64,000 bases of DNA, from NCBI GenBank assembly GCA_039583875.1, contig CM077151.1, positions 112,424,609 to 112,488,608 on the forward strand, written 5' to 3'. Each line of letters begins with the position of its first letter. Positions within the stretch are counted from its first letter, which is position 1. Under the pieces are notes generated by a model that was not told the DNA's origin, made no database searches, and saw nothing but the letters and a program-made list of their open reading frames with translations. The DNA is from Platanthera guangdongensis (lineage: Eukaryota; Streptophyta; Magnoliopsida; Asparagales; Orchidaceae). Both the position numbers and the translations under genes were made by a program. This document shows positions 8,789-20,085 of the stretch, in pieces.

Positions 8789-11579
8789 TGGTGGTTAAAA
8801 CTCCAAAATTATTTACGGTCACGCGGCGACCCGACGGTTTTATTTAAGTAAAAGGCGGAAGTGATTTTATTTAAGAAAACGGGGCGCGCGTATTTATTTA
8901 TTTGGATATAAAACAGTGTGATCGAGTTTTAACGAAAGGAGGCAAGTGCACCTATCGTGAGTAGTACAGGATATTCCGGGTGGAATATTGAGGTCGTATT
9001 GTTCTCGGGTCTGGTTCGATTATTTCTACTCTTCCCTGGAGGGGAATATTATTTTGCCGATAATTATCTTGTCGGGATATTTTATATATAATAAAAAGGC
9101 AGAAAACATAAAAAGAAAGCATAAAAAGAAAGCTTGAAGGTGGTGCCGATGAAGAGCTTAGCTCGATGGCACCGAAAAAACAATTGAACTAAAATAAACT
9201 TTAAATAAAAAGAGCTCCTAAATTTCTAATTAATTAAGGCGGAGACTTGGTCGTGGAGGTTCCACTAAAATGAGCTCACCTAGCTATAGGGCTATCGCTC
9301 ACCTGAACGCTAAGACTATTCGACCGGGCTCTCGTCCGACGAAGGATTCCTCTTAACGCCCGCATTACGCTAAGAACCACGCTATTGGGTGGGGAACCCA
9401 ATCCGGTAGAGTTGGCGCGCCTCCTCTCTCGAGGGTTAGTGCGGAACTCTCTTTGCCAAGGGGTGATCTGTCCATACATACGGCCTCTCGGCGAGCGTAT
9501 GGAAAACGGAAATAGGGCCCACACATCGATATGTGGTCCTACGCGTCGTTAACCCCGGGCAAACCTTAAGTACTTTTAATTAATTAGAAAGATATGACCT
9601 TTAATTATTTTAAGCTATTTTATCTGTCCCAATACTCTTCGATAACGAGGGCTAAGAACGGTTAGCCACTCATCGGAATGGGGACGGCTTGCGAGAAAAG
9701 CAGAAAATGGAAAGCAGGAAATGAAAGCAGTAAAATAAAGCAGTAAAGGAAAGCTGAAAATTGCAAGTCCTACTCAAACGAGTAGGACTGAAGAAAGCTG
9801 TAAATTGCGAGTCCCGGCGCAAGCGCGTGGGCGGGATAAAGAAAGTGTGCCCTACTCAAACGAGTAGGACTAAATAAATGCAACTCACGCACACGCTCTC
9901 TCGACATAAATGAAAACGCACACACACAAATCCTACTCAAATGAGTAGGGAAAATAAAGACCTGCCATTTAACTCGAATGAGTAGGCGGAAATAAAGAAA
10001 ATTACAAACTCACGCACTCTACAGAATTGAAAATAAGCCAGTAACATTTAACTCTTAACGAGTAGGCGGAAATAAATGCGCATACATGAAAAATTGCACA
10101 AAACTAAGTTACCAAAAAATTAAAACAACTGCATTTCTACCGCTAGAATGCGGTAGAAATGCATAGAAAGTGAAAATAAAAATTAAATGAGCGAAAAAGT
10201 TTTGTAAATAAAAATGAAAATGCAAGTGCTAGAAAAATAAAAATGAATACATTTCTACCGCTAGAATGCGGTAGAAATGCATAAAAAGAGAGAGAAAAAA
10301 TTAAAAGAGGAAAAAGATTAAACTGAAAAACTAAGTGCGCGAAAAATTAAAACGACTATATTATCATTCCTATAACTCCGTAAAAATGCTAAAAAAGTGC
10401 GAATAAAGGGAAAAGAACGAAAAAGTTTTACGAAATAAAAAGCTATGTTAAAAAAAAGGAAAAACACTTTGAAAACGTTTTTACGGATCTATAGGGATGA
10501 ATTAGAAACTATAAAAATCTAAGTTAAACTAAAACAATGTAAAAATAACTAAACATAAAAACAAGAAAACTAATCTCATACACACACACACACATATAAA
10601 GAAGAGCGAAAAAAACTAAGTTAAAACAAAATGAAAAATAAGATTGCTTAAGAGAGTTTTGCTTAGACTCATTCCAACACCATATAAAGAGACGAAAATA
10701 ACACATTTTATTAAGTAAAAACACGGTTACAAAGGAACGAAAACAAAAAGCTAAGGAGAGGGGGAGAAAATATCTCTTACATAGCATTTGGAAGCATTCC
10801 AGCAGCACAACACTTAAGCAAAATGGATCCAAAAAGGGAACAAGAATCCTAAGCAGAAGCTCTGAATTTATAGAAAAAATTTACATGGGTCACGCCCTTG
10901 GTCACGGGCATGACAGGGGGCGTGACAGTACTATTTGCGAAGGCGGCCGACGATTTGACGGGAAAGTTGACTTCGGGCTGGACACGTGGCGGTCTCGCAG
11001 TGGTCACGCCCTAGGTCACGGGCGTGACATTGGGCGTGTCAAGCAGGTGGATCTGGGCGCGGGTTGCACCGAAAGTCTTCGGGCAGGTCTTGTCGGCCAG
11101 GCACAGTGGTCACGCCCCAGGTCACGGGCGTGACTCTGGGCGTGTCGGCTGGTGTCGACACTCGACGAATGTCGAGCTGAAAGTGTCGAGTTGAAAATCG
11201 TCGAGCGGAAAGAGGTGTCACGCCCGAGGTCACGGGCGTGACGCTAGGCGTGACTATTGGTGTCGACACTCGACGATCGTCGAGAGGAATTTCGTCGAGT
11301 AGAGTGAACACGGGCTTGGGTCACGCCCCGTGTTAGGTGACACGGGCGTGACAGGGGGCGTGTCAAGCTTTGCTCTTCGAAATTTACTAATTGACTGGAA
11401 TTTGACGTGTCACGCCCTGGCCCTGACCAATAAGTCACGGGCGACTTGTCAATTTTTTTGCAGATTTTTCATATTTTCTGAAAAATAAAATAAAACAAGT
11501 TAGTATAATATTTACAAAAATAAGTCACTAAATGGACTAAATTAATGTACAGAAAAATAGGTATATTTACAATTCATCA
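8789..11579 (-). repeat. LARD 5' LTR (2791 bp)
   Basis: It has the same ends as the 3' LTR. The PBS follows its minus-strand 3' end, so this is the transcribing LTR. The TATA-like box is at 10864-10873. Repeat blocks correspond to those described in the left copy: 9769-10066, 10130-10280 and 10889-11445. Confidence 0.93.
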
Positions 11580-11584
11580 CTTCC
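11580..11584. repeat. Target site duplication, right copy (CTTCC)
   Basis: Exact match to 3568-3572. Element A's pol frame resumes here. Confidence 0.9.
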
Positions 11585-12445
11585 TCCAAGATCCTCTGCA
11601 CCTCGCCCTCGGCCACGCAGCGAGCCAGCATCTCGGAGAGGGTCTTCCTGTATAGCTGCCCGTCCTTGAGGAGGTAGTATGCTGACTTGTGCCTTAGCTT
11701 CTTCCTGTCTACCCCCTCCGGATATTCTCCCGTAGAGAGGAAAACTACTACTGGATCCATCCACGAAGCTTGTTGGTCGATTTCCATGAGCTCCCCTTCT
11801 TCGATGTAGGGGCGGAACAGGTCGGTGATGGTGCCCCCCGCCCGGGGACCATGCTTTGCTAGCTGGTCGGCTTGTTCATTCTCTTCCCTTGGCACGTGTC
11901 GGATGGAGAAGGTCGGAAAGGTGCCTATGACCCCCTTCACTTTGGGCAAGTATGACTTCAGGGTGGGTTCCCTTGCTTCGAACTCCCCGTTGATCTGGGA
12001 AGCCACCACCATGGAGTCAGTAAGGACCTCCACATCTAGCACCCCCAGCTCCCTGGCCAGGCGCAGCCCTGCTATCACGGCCTCATACTCGGCCTGGTTG
12101 TTGGTAATGGGAATGTGCACCACCACCGCCTGCTCAATTCGAGTCCCTTGAGGGCTTTCTAGGACCACCCCCACTCCAAGGGAATGCCTCCCTGAGGCTC
12201 CATCCACCCTCACTTTCCAAGGAGTCGGGCGGGCGAGCTCTTCCTCCGCTACTTCCACCACGTAGTCGGCCAGGAAGTCGGCCATCGCCTGAGCTTTGAT
12301 CGAGAGCTGCGGAACGAAGGAGACATCAAACTCGCTCAGCTCCACCGACCATTTAGCCAGCCGTACTGAATGCTCCACCCCCTCGAAGATGTTGCGGAGG
12401 GGATGGTCGGTCACCACTCGGATTGAGTGTGCCTGGAAGTAAGGT
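11585..12445 (-). pseudogene. Element A RNase H and start of integrase
   Basis: RNase H degrades the RNA strand after reverse transcription. The domain opens with PWKVRVDGASGR (first Asp) and continues with NNQAEYEAVIAGL (Glu), VLTDSMVVASQ (Asp) and VPREENEQADQLAKHG (last Asp), so all four acidic positions are present. The connection segment before it has VVTDHPLRNIFE. After it comes the integrase N-terminal region (YYLLKDGQLYRKT, MLARCVAEGE), cut by the LARD after ILEEV. A TGA at about 12446 interrupts the upstream frame. Confidence 0.85.
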
Positions 12446-14150
12446 CATAGCCGTCGAGCCGAGATGATTAGGGCGAATGCAAGCTTCTCCAAGATCGGAT
12501 ACCGGAGCTCAGCCTTCCTCAGGACCCGGCTGACGTAATAAATGGGGAGCTGTCTCTTTCCCTCTTCTCGAACCAAGACGGAGCTCAGACCCTCTGCCCC
12601 GACCCCGAGATATAAGAACAGATCCTCCCCCTACTTCGGCCCTTGGAGAAGCGGAGCCTGTGTCAACTGCACCTTGAGGGCCTGTAACGCCTCCTCGCAT
12701 TCCTTGGTCCATTCAAACCTCTGACCACCCCTCAGCGTTTTGAAGAAGGGGGAGCACTTCTCCCCTGCCCGAGAAAGGAAGCGACTCAGCCCTGCTAGCT
12801 TCCCTGTCAGCCGTTGGACCTCCTTCGCATTCCGCGGGGACCCCAGCTCTAAGATAGCCCTAACCTTATCTGGGTTGGGCTAGACCCCCACGGGGGTGAG
12901 GAGGTGTCCCAAGAACTTTCTCCTACTGGCCCCAAAGACACATTTCAGGGGATTCAACCGCATCTTGTATCTGCGCAGGGTGGCGAAGGTCTCCTCCAGG
13001 TTCCAGAGGTGGGAGTCCACATCCCAACTTTTGATCATGAGGTCGTTCACATACACCTCCAAGTTCCTCCCCCTCTGCTCCTTGAAGACCCTATCCATCA
13101 TTTTTTGGTAGGTGGCCCCAGCATTCTTCAGCCCGAATGGCATCATATTGTAGCAGTAGCAGCCATCCCCTATGATGAACGAGACATCCTTGATGTCCGA
13201 GGGGTGTATCCTGATCTGATGGTAACCTGAAAAGGCATCTAAAAAACTCATTACAGAAAAGCCGACTGCTGAGTCAACCAGCGCGTCGATCCAAGGCAAA
13301 GGATAACAGTCCTTAGGACAAGCTTTATTAAGTAAGGAAAAATCGATACACATTCTCCATCGGCCGTCTCCTTTTTTAACCATCATGACGTTGCAGACCC
13401 AGCCGGGGTACTGAATCTTGGACACGAAGCCAGCCTTGAGAAGCTTTGCCACCTCCTCCCTGATAGGCTCCGCCAGCTTGTCTGTCGTAGACCACTTTTT
13501 CTGCTTAATGGGGCGTGTTCCTGGGTCCAGGTTGAGGCAGTGGCAAGCCACATCCGCGTCAACCCACGGCATCTCCGCGGCATTCCAGGCGAAGATGCCC
13601 ACGTTCTTCTGGATGCACTCCAGCATCCTGTCTTGGACCACCGGGGTCAGCCCTCCACTGACGCGAATCTTCTCCATCCTACCTCCCCGGGTGAGCACCT
13701 CCAGCTCCACCACTTCCTCTTCCACCTCCAGCCTGGATTTCTCCCCGCATCCTTCGGCATCCCCTTCCTCTGGAATGGGGACCTCTACCTCCATCTCTTC
13801 TCCCACGCCCCTAACTTCGGCCACCTCCTCCAGATCTCCTCCTGCCGCCTCTCCTGCGTGGTCCTTCACTTTTGGCTCCTCCCCTCCTGCCTCCTGCTCG
13901 ACCTCCTCCATCCTCCGTCCCATCTCCTCGGCTCCCTCCTGCCAAGAGATGGTGTTCACCGCAGTGACATAACACTCCCGTGCCACCTTTGGGTCCCCCC
14001 TGACCCTGACCTGGACCCCCTCAGCGTTGAACTTCAAACACTGATGGAAAGACGAGGGGACGCAGCGGAAGGCGCTGATAAGAGGCCTCCCGAAGATGGC
14101 GCTGTAGCTGCTGGGGGCGTCCACAATGACGAACTTGCAGTTTCGGGACT
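12446..14150 (-). pseudogene. Element A protease end, RT and connection region
   Basis: From 14124 the frame gives the protease-end motif DAPSSYSAIFGRPL, then a long acidic linker, then [50 protein letters not shown]. The catalytic YVDD box reads YVND (13042-13053), so one catalytic Asp is lost. A TAG near 12881 ends the frame after GHLLTPVGV. The remaining connection region (12446-12879) continues in frame with further stops. The linker between protease and RT is about 130 residues, long and very Glu-rich. Inactive copy. Confidence 0.85.
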
Positions 14151-14789
14151 GCCCCCCAAGGTGACATGGAGGCCAACTCCTCCCTCTACTTCCTTCCTTT
14201 CTCCTGAGAACCCGAACAAGGGCCCGTCTGAGGCCAGCACCCTCTTAGCCTCCACCTTCATCGCATCAAATGCCTTTTTGAAGACGACGTTGACGGAGCT
14301 CCCGTTGTCCACGAGGATCCGAGAGACAGTGAAATTCTCGATGGCGGACTTGATGACCAGCGCATCACAGAACGGATCCTCGTGGTCTGGCATATCACTC
14401 ATGGAGAAGGTGATCCTCTCCTCCGGTGGCGGGGTTTGGGATGTAGAGGCGACGCTCCGCCGGTACATGGTGTGGAGACTTGCCTTGTGGGATGCCTTGA
14501 TCCCTACTCCCCTGTGGATCACTCCGATCCCTCCTCGGGTCCCGACATCCACCCGGTCTTCGCAACGATCCTCCTCCGCCCGAGGCAGGACCTCCTCGAT
14601 CCTCACTTCTTGCCGCGCCTCCTGCTGCTGCTGCTGCCGCTCCCTATTCCCTCTCATCTCCAAGAATTCCGGGCACGTGGCCGTTGCGTGCCCCTCGTCC
14701 TGATGGAAGTCGCAATAGGGTAGCTCCACCCTGACCTCCCTTCTCCTCCTCCTCATGATCCCCCTCCTTGCTCCCAAAGCTATGGCCAT
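14151..14789 (-). pseudogene. Element A gag C-terminus and aspartic protease
   Basis: A zinc-knuckle-like CDFHQDEGHATATC is followed by a Gln/Arg/Glu-rich stretch and the protease active site ILVDNGSSVNVVF. The D-N-G-S form replaces the usual D-S/T-G but is close to Tat relatives (element D has D-I-G-S). The frame is lost at about 14150, where the C-terminal protease half switches frame. The protease would cut the Gag-Pol polyprotein in the virus-like particle. Confidence 0.8.
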
Positions 14790-15962
14790 GGCCTCCTCCT
14801 GATCGGGGAGCCGGGGCCTCTGGCCCTTCCTCCAGCCCGGAGGGTGGAACTGATCTTGCCTCCCCTGAGGGTGACCCCTTCCGTAGTATCCTCTTGGTGG
14901 CCCCTGCCCGTGCCACTCAGGTCTCCAGCCCAGCCGACGGTCGGGCTCCTAGTGCCCCCACCTCGGCTGTTGTTGCCACTGGAGCTGCCTTTGCTCCCTC
15001 TGCCTAGGTTCTCCTCTTCTCTCCTCTTGTGCCTTTCCTCCTCTCGACTCTTTCTCTTCCTCCGTGGCCCACCTGGCTAGCTTTCTTGCAAACTCCGGGT
15101 TCGACACCTCCCCGTCGACCTCTCTCGCCGCCCTCTCCATCAACTCCTCGTAGGAGAGAGGGGGAACTCTCTTCAGCTCCATTCAGAAGAACCCCTGCTG
15201 CAGGCCTAGGGTAAAGGCCGTCATCAGACTATGGCCTGGCATCTCCTGGACCTGGGTAACTTCCTCCTGAAATCGGTCCACGTAGCTCCCCAACGTCTCG
15301 TTCACTCCTTACTTAATGTGGAACAAAGACTCGGACTCCTTCTTCCTCTTCTTCGAAGTAGTGAACCTCAGCATGAACCCTCGGCGCAAGTCCTCGAAGT
15401 AGTAGATGGAACTAGCCGGCAGCTGGCGGAACCACTCACTTGCCTTCTCCCGGAGGGTGATGGCGAAGAGTCGGCATTTGAATCCATCCGACATCTGACG
15501 GATGGAAACCACATCCTCGAACCATTGGACGTGCTGGACCGGATCCCCCTTTCCGGTGTAGTAGGAAATCTCGGGTTCCCTGAACCCATCTGGGATGGGA
15601 GCTGAGGAGACCAGCTCGCTGAAGGGACTGCCCCCCCCCCCCCCACCCCCACTGGGTGAGCCGGCGAGTCTCGCGAGCCCAACTCGCTGAACCTGCCTTG
15701 GCCTGCCGAGCCAGGGAAGAGCTCGCGCCCCGGGAGCTCGCACCCTCGGCCTTCCTCGGCCACTTCCTTCCCAGCTCGCCGGCCAGGAGCATCCTCGCCC
15801 AAAGAGGGGGAGGCCGCGATCTGGGATGCCGGAGTCGAGCACTCGGCCCGTGCGCCGAGTGCGAACTTGACGAGGCCCAGCACCTCGTTCCTGAAGTCCT
15901 CCAACATCCCCACCATTGCGAGAGGCGGGAGGGGGGGGGGGGCGGTGAGTCCAGCCTATCAA
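14790..15962 (-). pseudogene. Element A gag (capsid)
   Basis: The start at 15962 lies 75 bp inside the 5' LTR. An N-terminal Pro/Gly/Arg-rich region includes a Gly run coded by a C tract at 15634-15655. The conserved gag core follows: IPDGFREPEISYYTGKGDP, FEDVVSIRQMSDGFKCRL, SEWFRQLPASSI and RRGFMLRFTTSKKRKKE. A stop near 15309 and another at 15183 break the frame. The rest (MELKRVPPLSYEELMERAAR) reads on to 14949. Gag forms the particle that packages element RNA. Confidence 0.8.
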
Positions 15963-16018
15963 ATCCTTGTCCTCCCGTCATTGAGCTCGCCGAAGCTTTT
16001 CTGCACTGACCACTTTCC

Positions 16019-16035
16019 ACGCACACCGCACCAAA
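16019..16035 (-). promoter_or_regulatory. Candidate primer binding site of element A
   Basis: Just inside the 5' LTR end the minus strand reads TGGTGCGGTGTGCGTGG, starting with TGG as expected for pairing with a tRNA CCA end. I could not assign the tRNA. Confidence 0.45.
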
Positions 16036-16036
16036 A

Positions 16037-16907
16037 TGTTGAAACCGGAATCCGACCTCTTATGGAGTTCGTACCTTGGGGAAGGGGTGGCCTCGCGCCT
16101 ACTTTGCTCCTGCAAGAAAAACAACGAAGAAGGCAAGAAGAAACAGACCCAAGGGCTCGGCAGGGAGGTCCCACCACAAACCCGGAAGATCTCTGAGCGC
16201 TTCCCCTCCTTAGCCAGAAGCCGAGCTAAGGTACCCTCAGAAATCACTTGAAAATGGGAGTAGGGAGGCACTCCAGGCATGCCCTCTGAGGTACCCCTTG
16301 GGTCTTATTTATAGTTTTTTGGAATCTGAACTGCCAATAACCAGAAGAACTGACCTGAAAATACCAAAAAGCCCTGGGTTGGATCTGCCAACATCCAAAC
16401 TCCGCTGTCCTGAGCAGCTATGCGCAGTCCAACCTGGTCTGCCAACAGCCGTGCTCCGCTATTTGGAGGAGCTATTCGCACCTATGGGGAGTCAGCTCGC
16501 CTCCAATTCCCCTCCGCGGGAGGCGGGTGCGACCTGGCTCCAGCGGCCTACCTATCCTTCCTGGGCGAATGCGAGCCGGGTCGCGGGAACCCGCCAGTCC
16601 TCTGCCGAGGTGGACCGGCGACCAGGTCGCGTGTAGGGGCGACTGGTAGCGATCGCGACCCTCCGATCGGCTCGCAGGTCGCAGGTCGCCGAGCCCCTCC
16701 GCGAGTACCGGCTCAACGATTGGCGCCCCCTGCTTTGGCCGACGATTCTCCGAGCGAGCGGGAGGGGTGGGGAGTCGTCTCGCCCGGCTCGCTCGCTCGA
16801 ACTAGGCGGGAGCGGACCAGCCCTTTGCCGCATGCTTGCTTGTTGCATGGGTGCGGGCCGCGGGGCCGGTTCGCTCGATCTTCCTGGTGGGACCCGCTCG
16901 GCGAACA
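16037..16907 (-). repeat. Element A 5' LTR (871 bp)
   Basis: On the minus strand it starts TGTTCGCCGAGC and ends GGTTTCAACA, a TGTT/AACA terminal match. Copia integrase homology begins immediately to the right. The other LTR is off-window, so the exact ends rest on the terminal repeat and the coding junctions. Confidence 0.7.
16306..16313 (-). promoter_or_regulatory. TATA box of element A 5' LTR
   Basis: TATAAATA on the minus strand, about 600 bp into the LTR, followed by a GC-mixed leader. Confidence 0.6.
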
Positions 16908-17711
16908 CGGGCTTGTACAAGAGTTTTCTTATTGAAAATTTTATAGGCTTTACTATGGCTATTATAGCCTACGTAAATACTTTCAAAGCATTTTTCACAC
17001 ACTTAATTTTGTAATATTTTCCATTATTAAGTACAAAGCATTTGCTACCAAAGATTATAAAATAAGAAACAATTGGTTTCTTGCCCTTTAATTGTTCATA
17101 AGGTGTCTTACGGTTGTTCTTGTTTATGAGTGCTTTGTTTTGCACGTGTCAATCAGTGTTGACGGCTTCAGCCCAGAAATACTCTGGTAATGAAGAATTA
17201 TTCAACATGGTTCTACATTCCTCTATGAGAGTTCTATTCTTTCTCTCAGTGACTCCATTTTGTTGTGGAGTGCGAGGAGAGGAAAACTCATGAAAGATAC
17301 CAGACTTTCACATAATTTTGTCATGGCGCCGGATTCAAATTATGTTCCATGGTCACTTCTGATTTTGACCACAGAGCTGTTCAATTTGTTCTGAATTTGC
17401 CTAAGTTAGTGATGGAATTATATGTATCTGACTTGTGTTTTAGAGATAATACTCTTGCAAACTGTGATTAATCATCAACAATAACCAACGTGTATGCTTT
17501 ACCTCCTAAACTACAAATTTGCAAGAGACCAAATAATTCCATATGTAGCGGATATATGTATCTAGTAGAATTTTTGTCAACGATGCATTTAAATGTAGCC
17601 GTTGTCTACTTTCCCACTTGGCATGAATGAAAAGATATCTCTTTAATGCACTTAATAGTGGGGACATCACGCACTAAGTTATGAGAAAATAATATATTTA
17701 AAGTTTTGAAA
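16908..17711 (-). pseudogene. Element C integrase remnant
   Basis: Minus-strand translation gives SPRTPQQNGVTERKNRTLIE (catalytic Glu region), PEYFWAEAV, KTPYEQLKGKKPIVSYF, then GYNSHSKAYKIFNKKTL running into element A. All are standard copia integrase blocks. Stops occur after VNT and in the region above 17400. Confidence 0.75.
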
Positions 17712-18170
17712 TTAATGTGTTAATCTCTTATCCCATTGGTCACAGACAGACGCACAATCTTTTGTTAAAAAGTACACTGGCGAAGAAGAGTATAGACAAA
17801 GAAAATTCAAACAAAAAATATTTCTACTTCGAGTGCCTGTTAAAAAAGTTTTTGAGCTAACAGATGAGTTTATCAAGCACTTATCCTTGTAGAACTCCAC
17901 CACATAGCCTTTGTCACATAATTGACTTATGCTAATGAGATTACATTGTAATCCCTTAACATACGCCATGACTCTGAAAGAGATAATAACGGTAGTAATC
18001 ATAACATGGCCTATTTTGATTCCCATGTCTGAACCGCCAAAAATAACTTTTGGACCGTCCTCAACTGGGGTATAGTTTTGAAGTAGGCTTCTTGTCCCGA
18101 TCAAATGCCGAGAGCATCCACTGTCCAAATACCAAATAGGCATTTTGTTGGCCTTTGGACATACCTGCAT
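17712..18170 (-). pseudogene. Element C protease end and GAG-pre-integrase domain
   Basis: WYLDSGCSRHLIGTRSLL has the aspartic protease active site D-S-G. GPKVIFGGSDMG, GLQCNLISISQLCDKGY and WDKRLTH follow, the pre-integrase block before the integrase zinc finger. The 152-residue frame is open, but its neighbours are broken. Confidence 0.8.
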
Positions 18171-20085
18171 TTACAAACTAATTTCCCTTAAAAACCCAAA
18201 CAGATTTGGGTCCTTGGTTCTGGGTTAGATGAACACCACTAGGAGTGTTAACATTATGAGTGGTCATTCTTACAGTGTTAACTCGTGGAGTCTTATAACT
18301 CATGGGATTAAACCAACAATCGATTTCAAAGTGACCAACCTTGCCACAACACCAACAGTCAAACCTATTATATCTTCTCTTATTCTATTCTTTACCTTTT
18401 AAACGGGTGGTCTTGCAGGAGAAACTGACTTGGAGGTAGAAGCCTCATGATTACCACACAAATAAGACTTCTTCATCTCAAGTGGCTTGATAACAACAGG
18501 CGTTGCCTTTGGTGTATTCTTACCGCTCAATCGATGAACAAATGGACCATAATCCTTAAGGATTATTTCTTCATGTGGTTCTTTTAGAGAACTCATTCTA
18601 AAATCTCTGGTGTGGCTCCATCCTCGGTTGTTTTTGTTTGTGTCAGCATATGTTGGTCTAGCAAAGTGACTGTAGGATGTCTCAAAGTCATAATTGTTTG
18701 TAGGTAAGATGACTTTCTTGAAAGTTGTGTGACTTTGAGGAGCCTTCCCTTACCATTTAACAAATTTATGTCCAACACCACTACACTTCTTCGGAGCAGA
18801 TAATCCATCTATGAGAAGAAGGACAGTGTTTGGCTTCAAAAAGCTTGCTACAAGAGTCTTCTTGGCTAACATCTTTTCTTCCAGTTCATCGATGACTTTC
18901 CCTTTCATCCTTAATAGTTTAGTAGAGGTCATAAGTTATACTTTCAAGGATTGGACTTCATCTCTAAAAGGAGTCAATTTTTCAATTTTTTTCTCAGATC
19001 AGATTCCACTTCCTTGAAAGAGTTAATCTCATTAGTTTGGGATTTGATGACCATACGACATTTATCAAATACAGCCAATAGTACCTTATACTGAGCTAAT
19101 AGATCTGACTCCTTCTCAGAAGAATAATCTTCATGACCATCCGAGGCAGTATCCTACTTAGAGAGCGGTGTATGAGAATTTTCCTTCCCATTGTAATGGG
19201 AGTTGCCTTCATCCTCATCTGACTAAGCCATTATCCGAAAATAGGCTTCTTCATCTGAGCTTAACTCACTTGAGTCGTTGTCGCTCAGATTATTTGTCTT
19301 CTATTCTATGAAACACTTTTCTTCTTTCTTCTTTTCGTGGAAGGATTTCTTTTCTTCTCTTCTTGTTCCTTCCTTCTTCTTATGTGGGCAATCAGCAATC
19401 ATGTGTCCTGGCTTATTATTACAATAGCACAAAATGTCAGATGAAATATGTTTGTTCTGTTTAGGCCTATACCTTCGTTGTTGTTGTTATAGCTTTTCTT
19501 ATAATGATCACCATGACAATGTGATCTCCTATAAATAGATGAAGATGTCTGATTTTTCATGTGTCTTCTTTTGCTCAACATACTCTTCAATTGTTTGGAG
19601 AGTAAAAAGAACTCTCCATCTGACATTTCAGAGATTGAATTGCTTGGCTATAATTCTTCAAGATCACATGAGGTTTGACTTTTGGCAGGAGACACAACTC
19701 TAACCTTCTTTTACCTTTCATCCTTCAGGGCTACTGACTTTTCTCTAGGTGAGTATCTGCTTCCTTCTTCCTCAACTTTTCTCGTGTTGATCTAAAGCTC
19801 ATAGGAAAGCAACTTCCTGAATAGATAATGTGGATCTGTATCAGCGAGTTTACCAAATTCCCTAATCACACAAACCTTATTATCTCATTCTTTCATAAGG
19901 GATCTCAAGACTTTGTCGTTAAGTTTACCGTTTGTGAACACACAACCATAGTTCCTCGGGCCTTTAACGATTTTGAAAAATCTCTCTTTGCAGTTAGATA
20001 TCGAGTCTCTTTTGTCTTTCTTGACTGCCTCGTACTCCAGGTTGAGGAGGGATTTCTGGTCATCCCCAACCTCTTTTGTTCCTTC
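18171..20085 (-). pseudogene. Element C gag remnant
   Basis: Gag pieces occur in several frames. The N-terminal side near 20085 reads EGTKEVGDDQKSLLNLEYEA, matching copia gag after the usual (T)HEGT motif, which has been cut by element G. A degenerate zinc knuckle near 19400 (CYCNNKPGHMIADC, one residue short) and an intact CCHC (CWCCGKVGHFEIDC) near 18345 lie before the protease. In between is Lys/Glu-rich sequence with many stops. Confidence 0.7.
20081..20085. repeat. Probable left TSD of element G (CCTTC)
   Basis: Five bases of C's gag next to the TGTAAG end of G's LTR. The partner copy is out of view. Confidence 0.4.

Larger units (their letters stand above)
3573..11579 (-). mobile_element. 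Complete LARD-like non-autonomous LTR element
   Basis: Two directly repeated LTRs (3573-6423 and 8789-11579) flank a 2365-bp interior with no gag or pol. On the minus strand the right LTR is 5'. It ends ..CCACCA and is followed by a primer binding site. The interior ends in a purine tract next to the left (3') LTR, which starts TGATGAATTG. A perfect 5-bp TSD (CTTCC) flanks it. Size and lack of coding match the large retrotransposon derivative (LARD) type. It would need proteins from another element; the PBS type suggests a gypsy partner. By eye the LTRs differ at roughly 2% of bases plus a few small indels, so the insertion looks recent. Confidence 0.93.
1..16907 (-). mobile_element. Element A: Tat/Retand-like Ty3/gypsy retrotransposon, 3' end off-window
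   Basis: On the minus strand the order is 5' LTR (16037-16907), gag, protease, RT, RNase H, integrase (to 2500), then a tandem-repeat 3' region and an antisense extra gene. That gag-PR-RT-RH-IN order is Ty3/gypsy. The pol motifs and the antisense extra ORF plus repeats downstream of pol are known features of the Tat lineage. The 3' LTR lies left of base 1. The element is split by an 8-kb insertion at 3573-11579. Stops and frameshifts throughout pol make this copy non-autonomous. It is inserted in copia element C, whose integrase frame stops at about 16908. Confidence 0.85.
16908..20085 (-). mobile_element. Element C: decayed Ty1/copia fragment
   Basis: Minus-strand order is gag (right), protease, GAG-pre-integrase and integrase (left), which is copia order. 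RT and RNase H would lie left of element A, outside the window. It is cut at 16908 by A and at 20085 by G, making it the oldest recognisable element here. Every domain carries stops or frameshifts. Confidence 0.8.

Noticed and set aside
13540..14703. 387-residue plus-strand ORF opposite A's protease and gag
   Set aside because: It is the antisense shadow of a well-supported pol/gag frame. The translation is low complexity without motifs.
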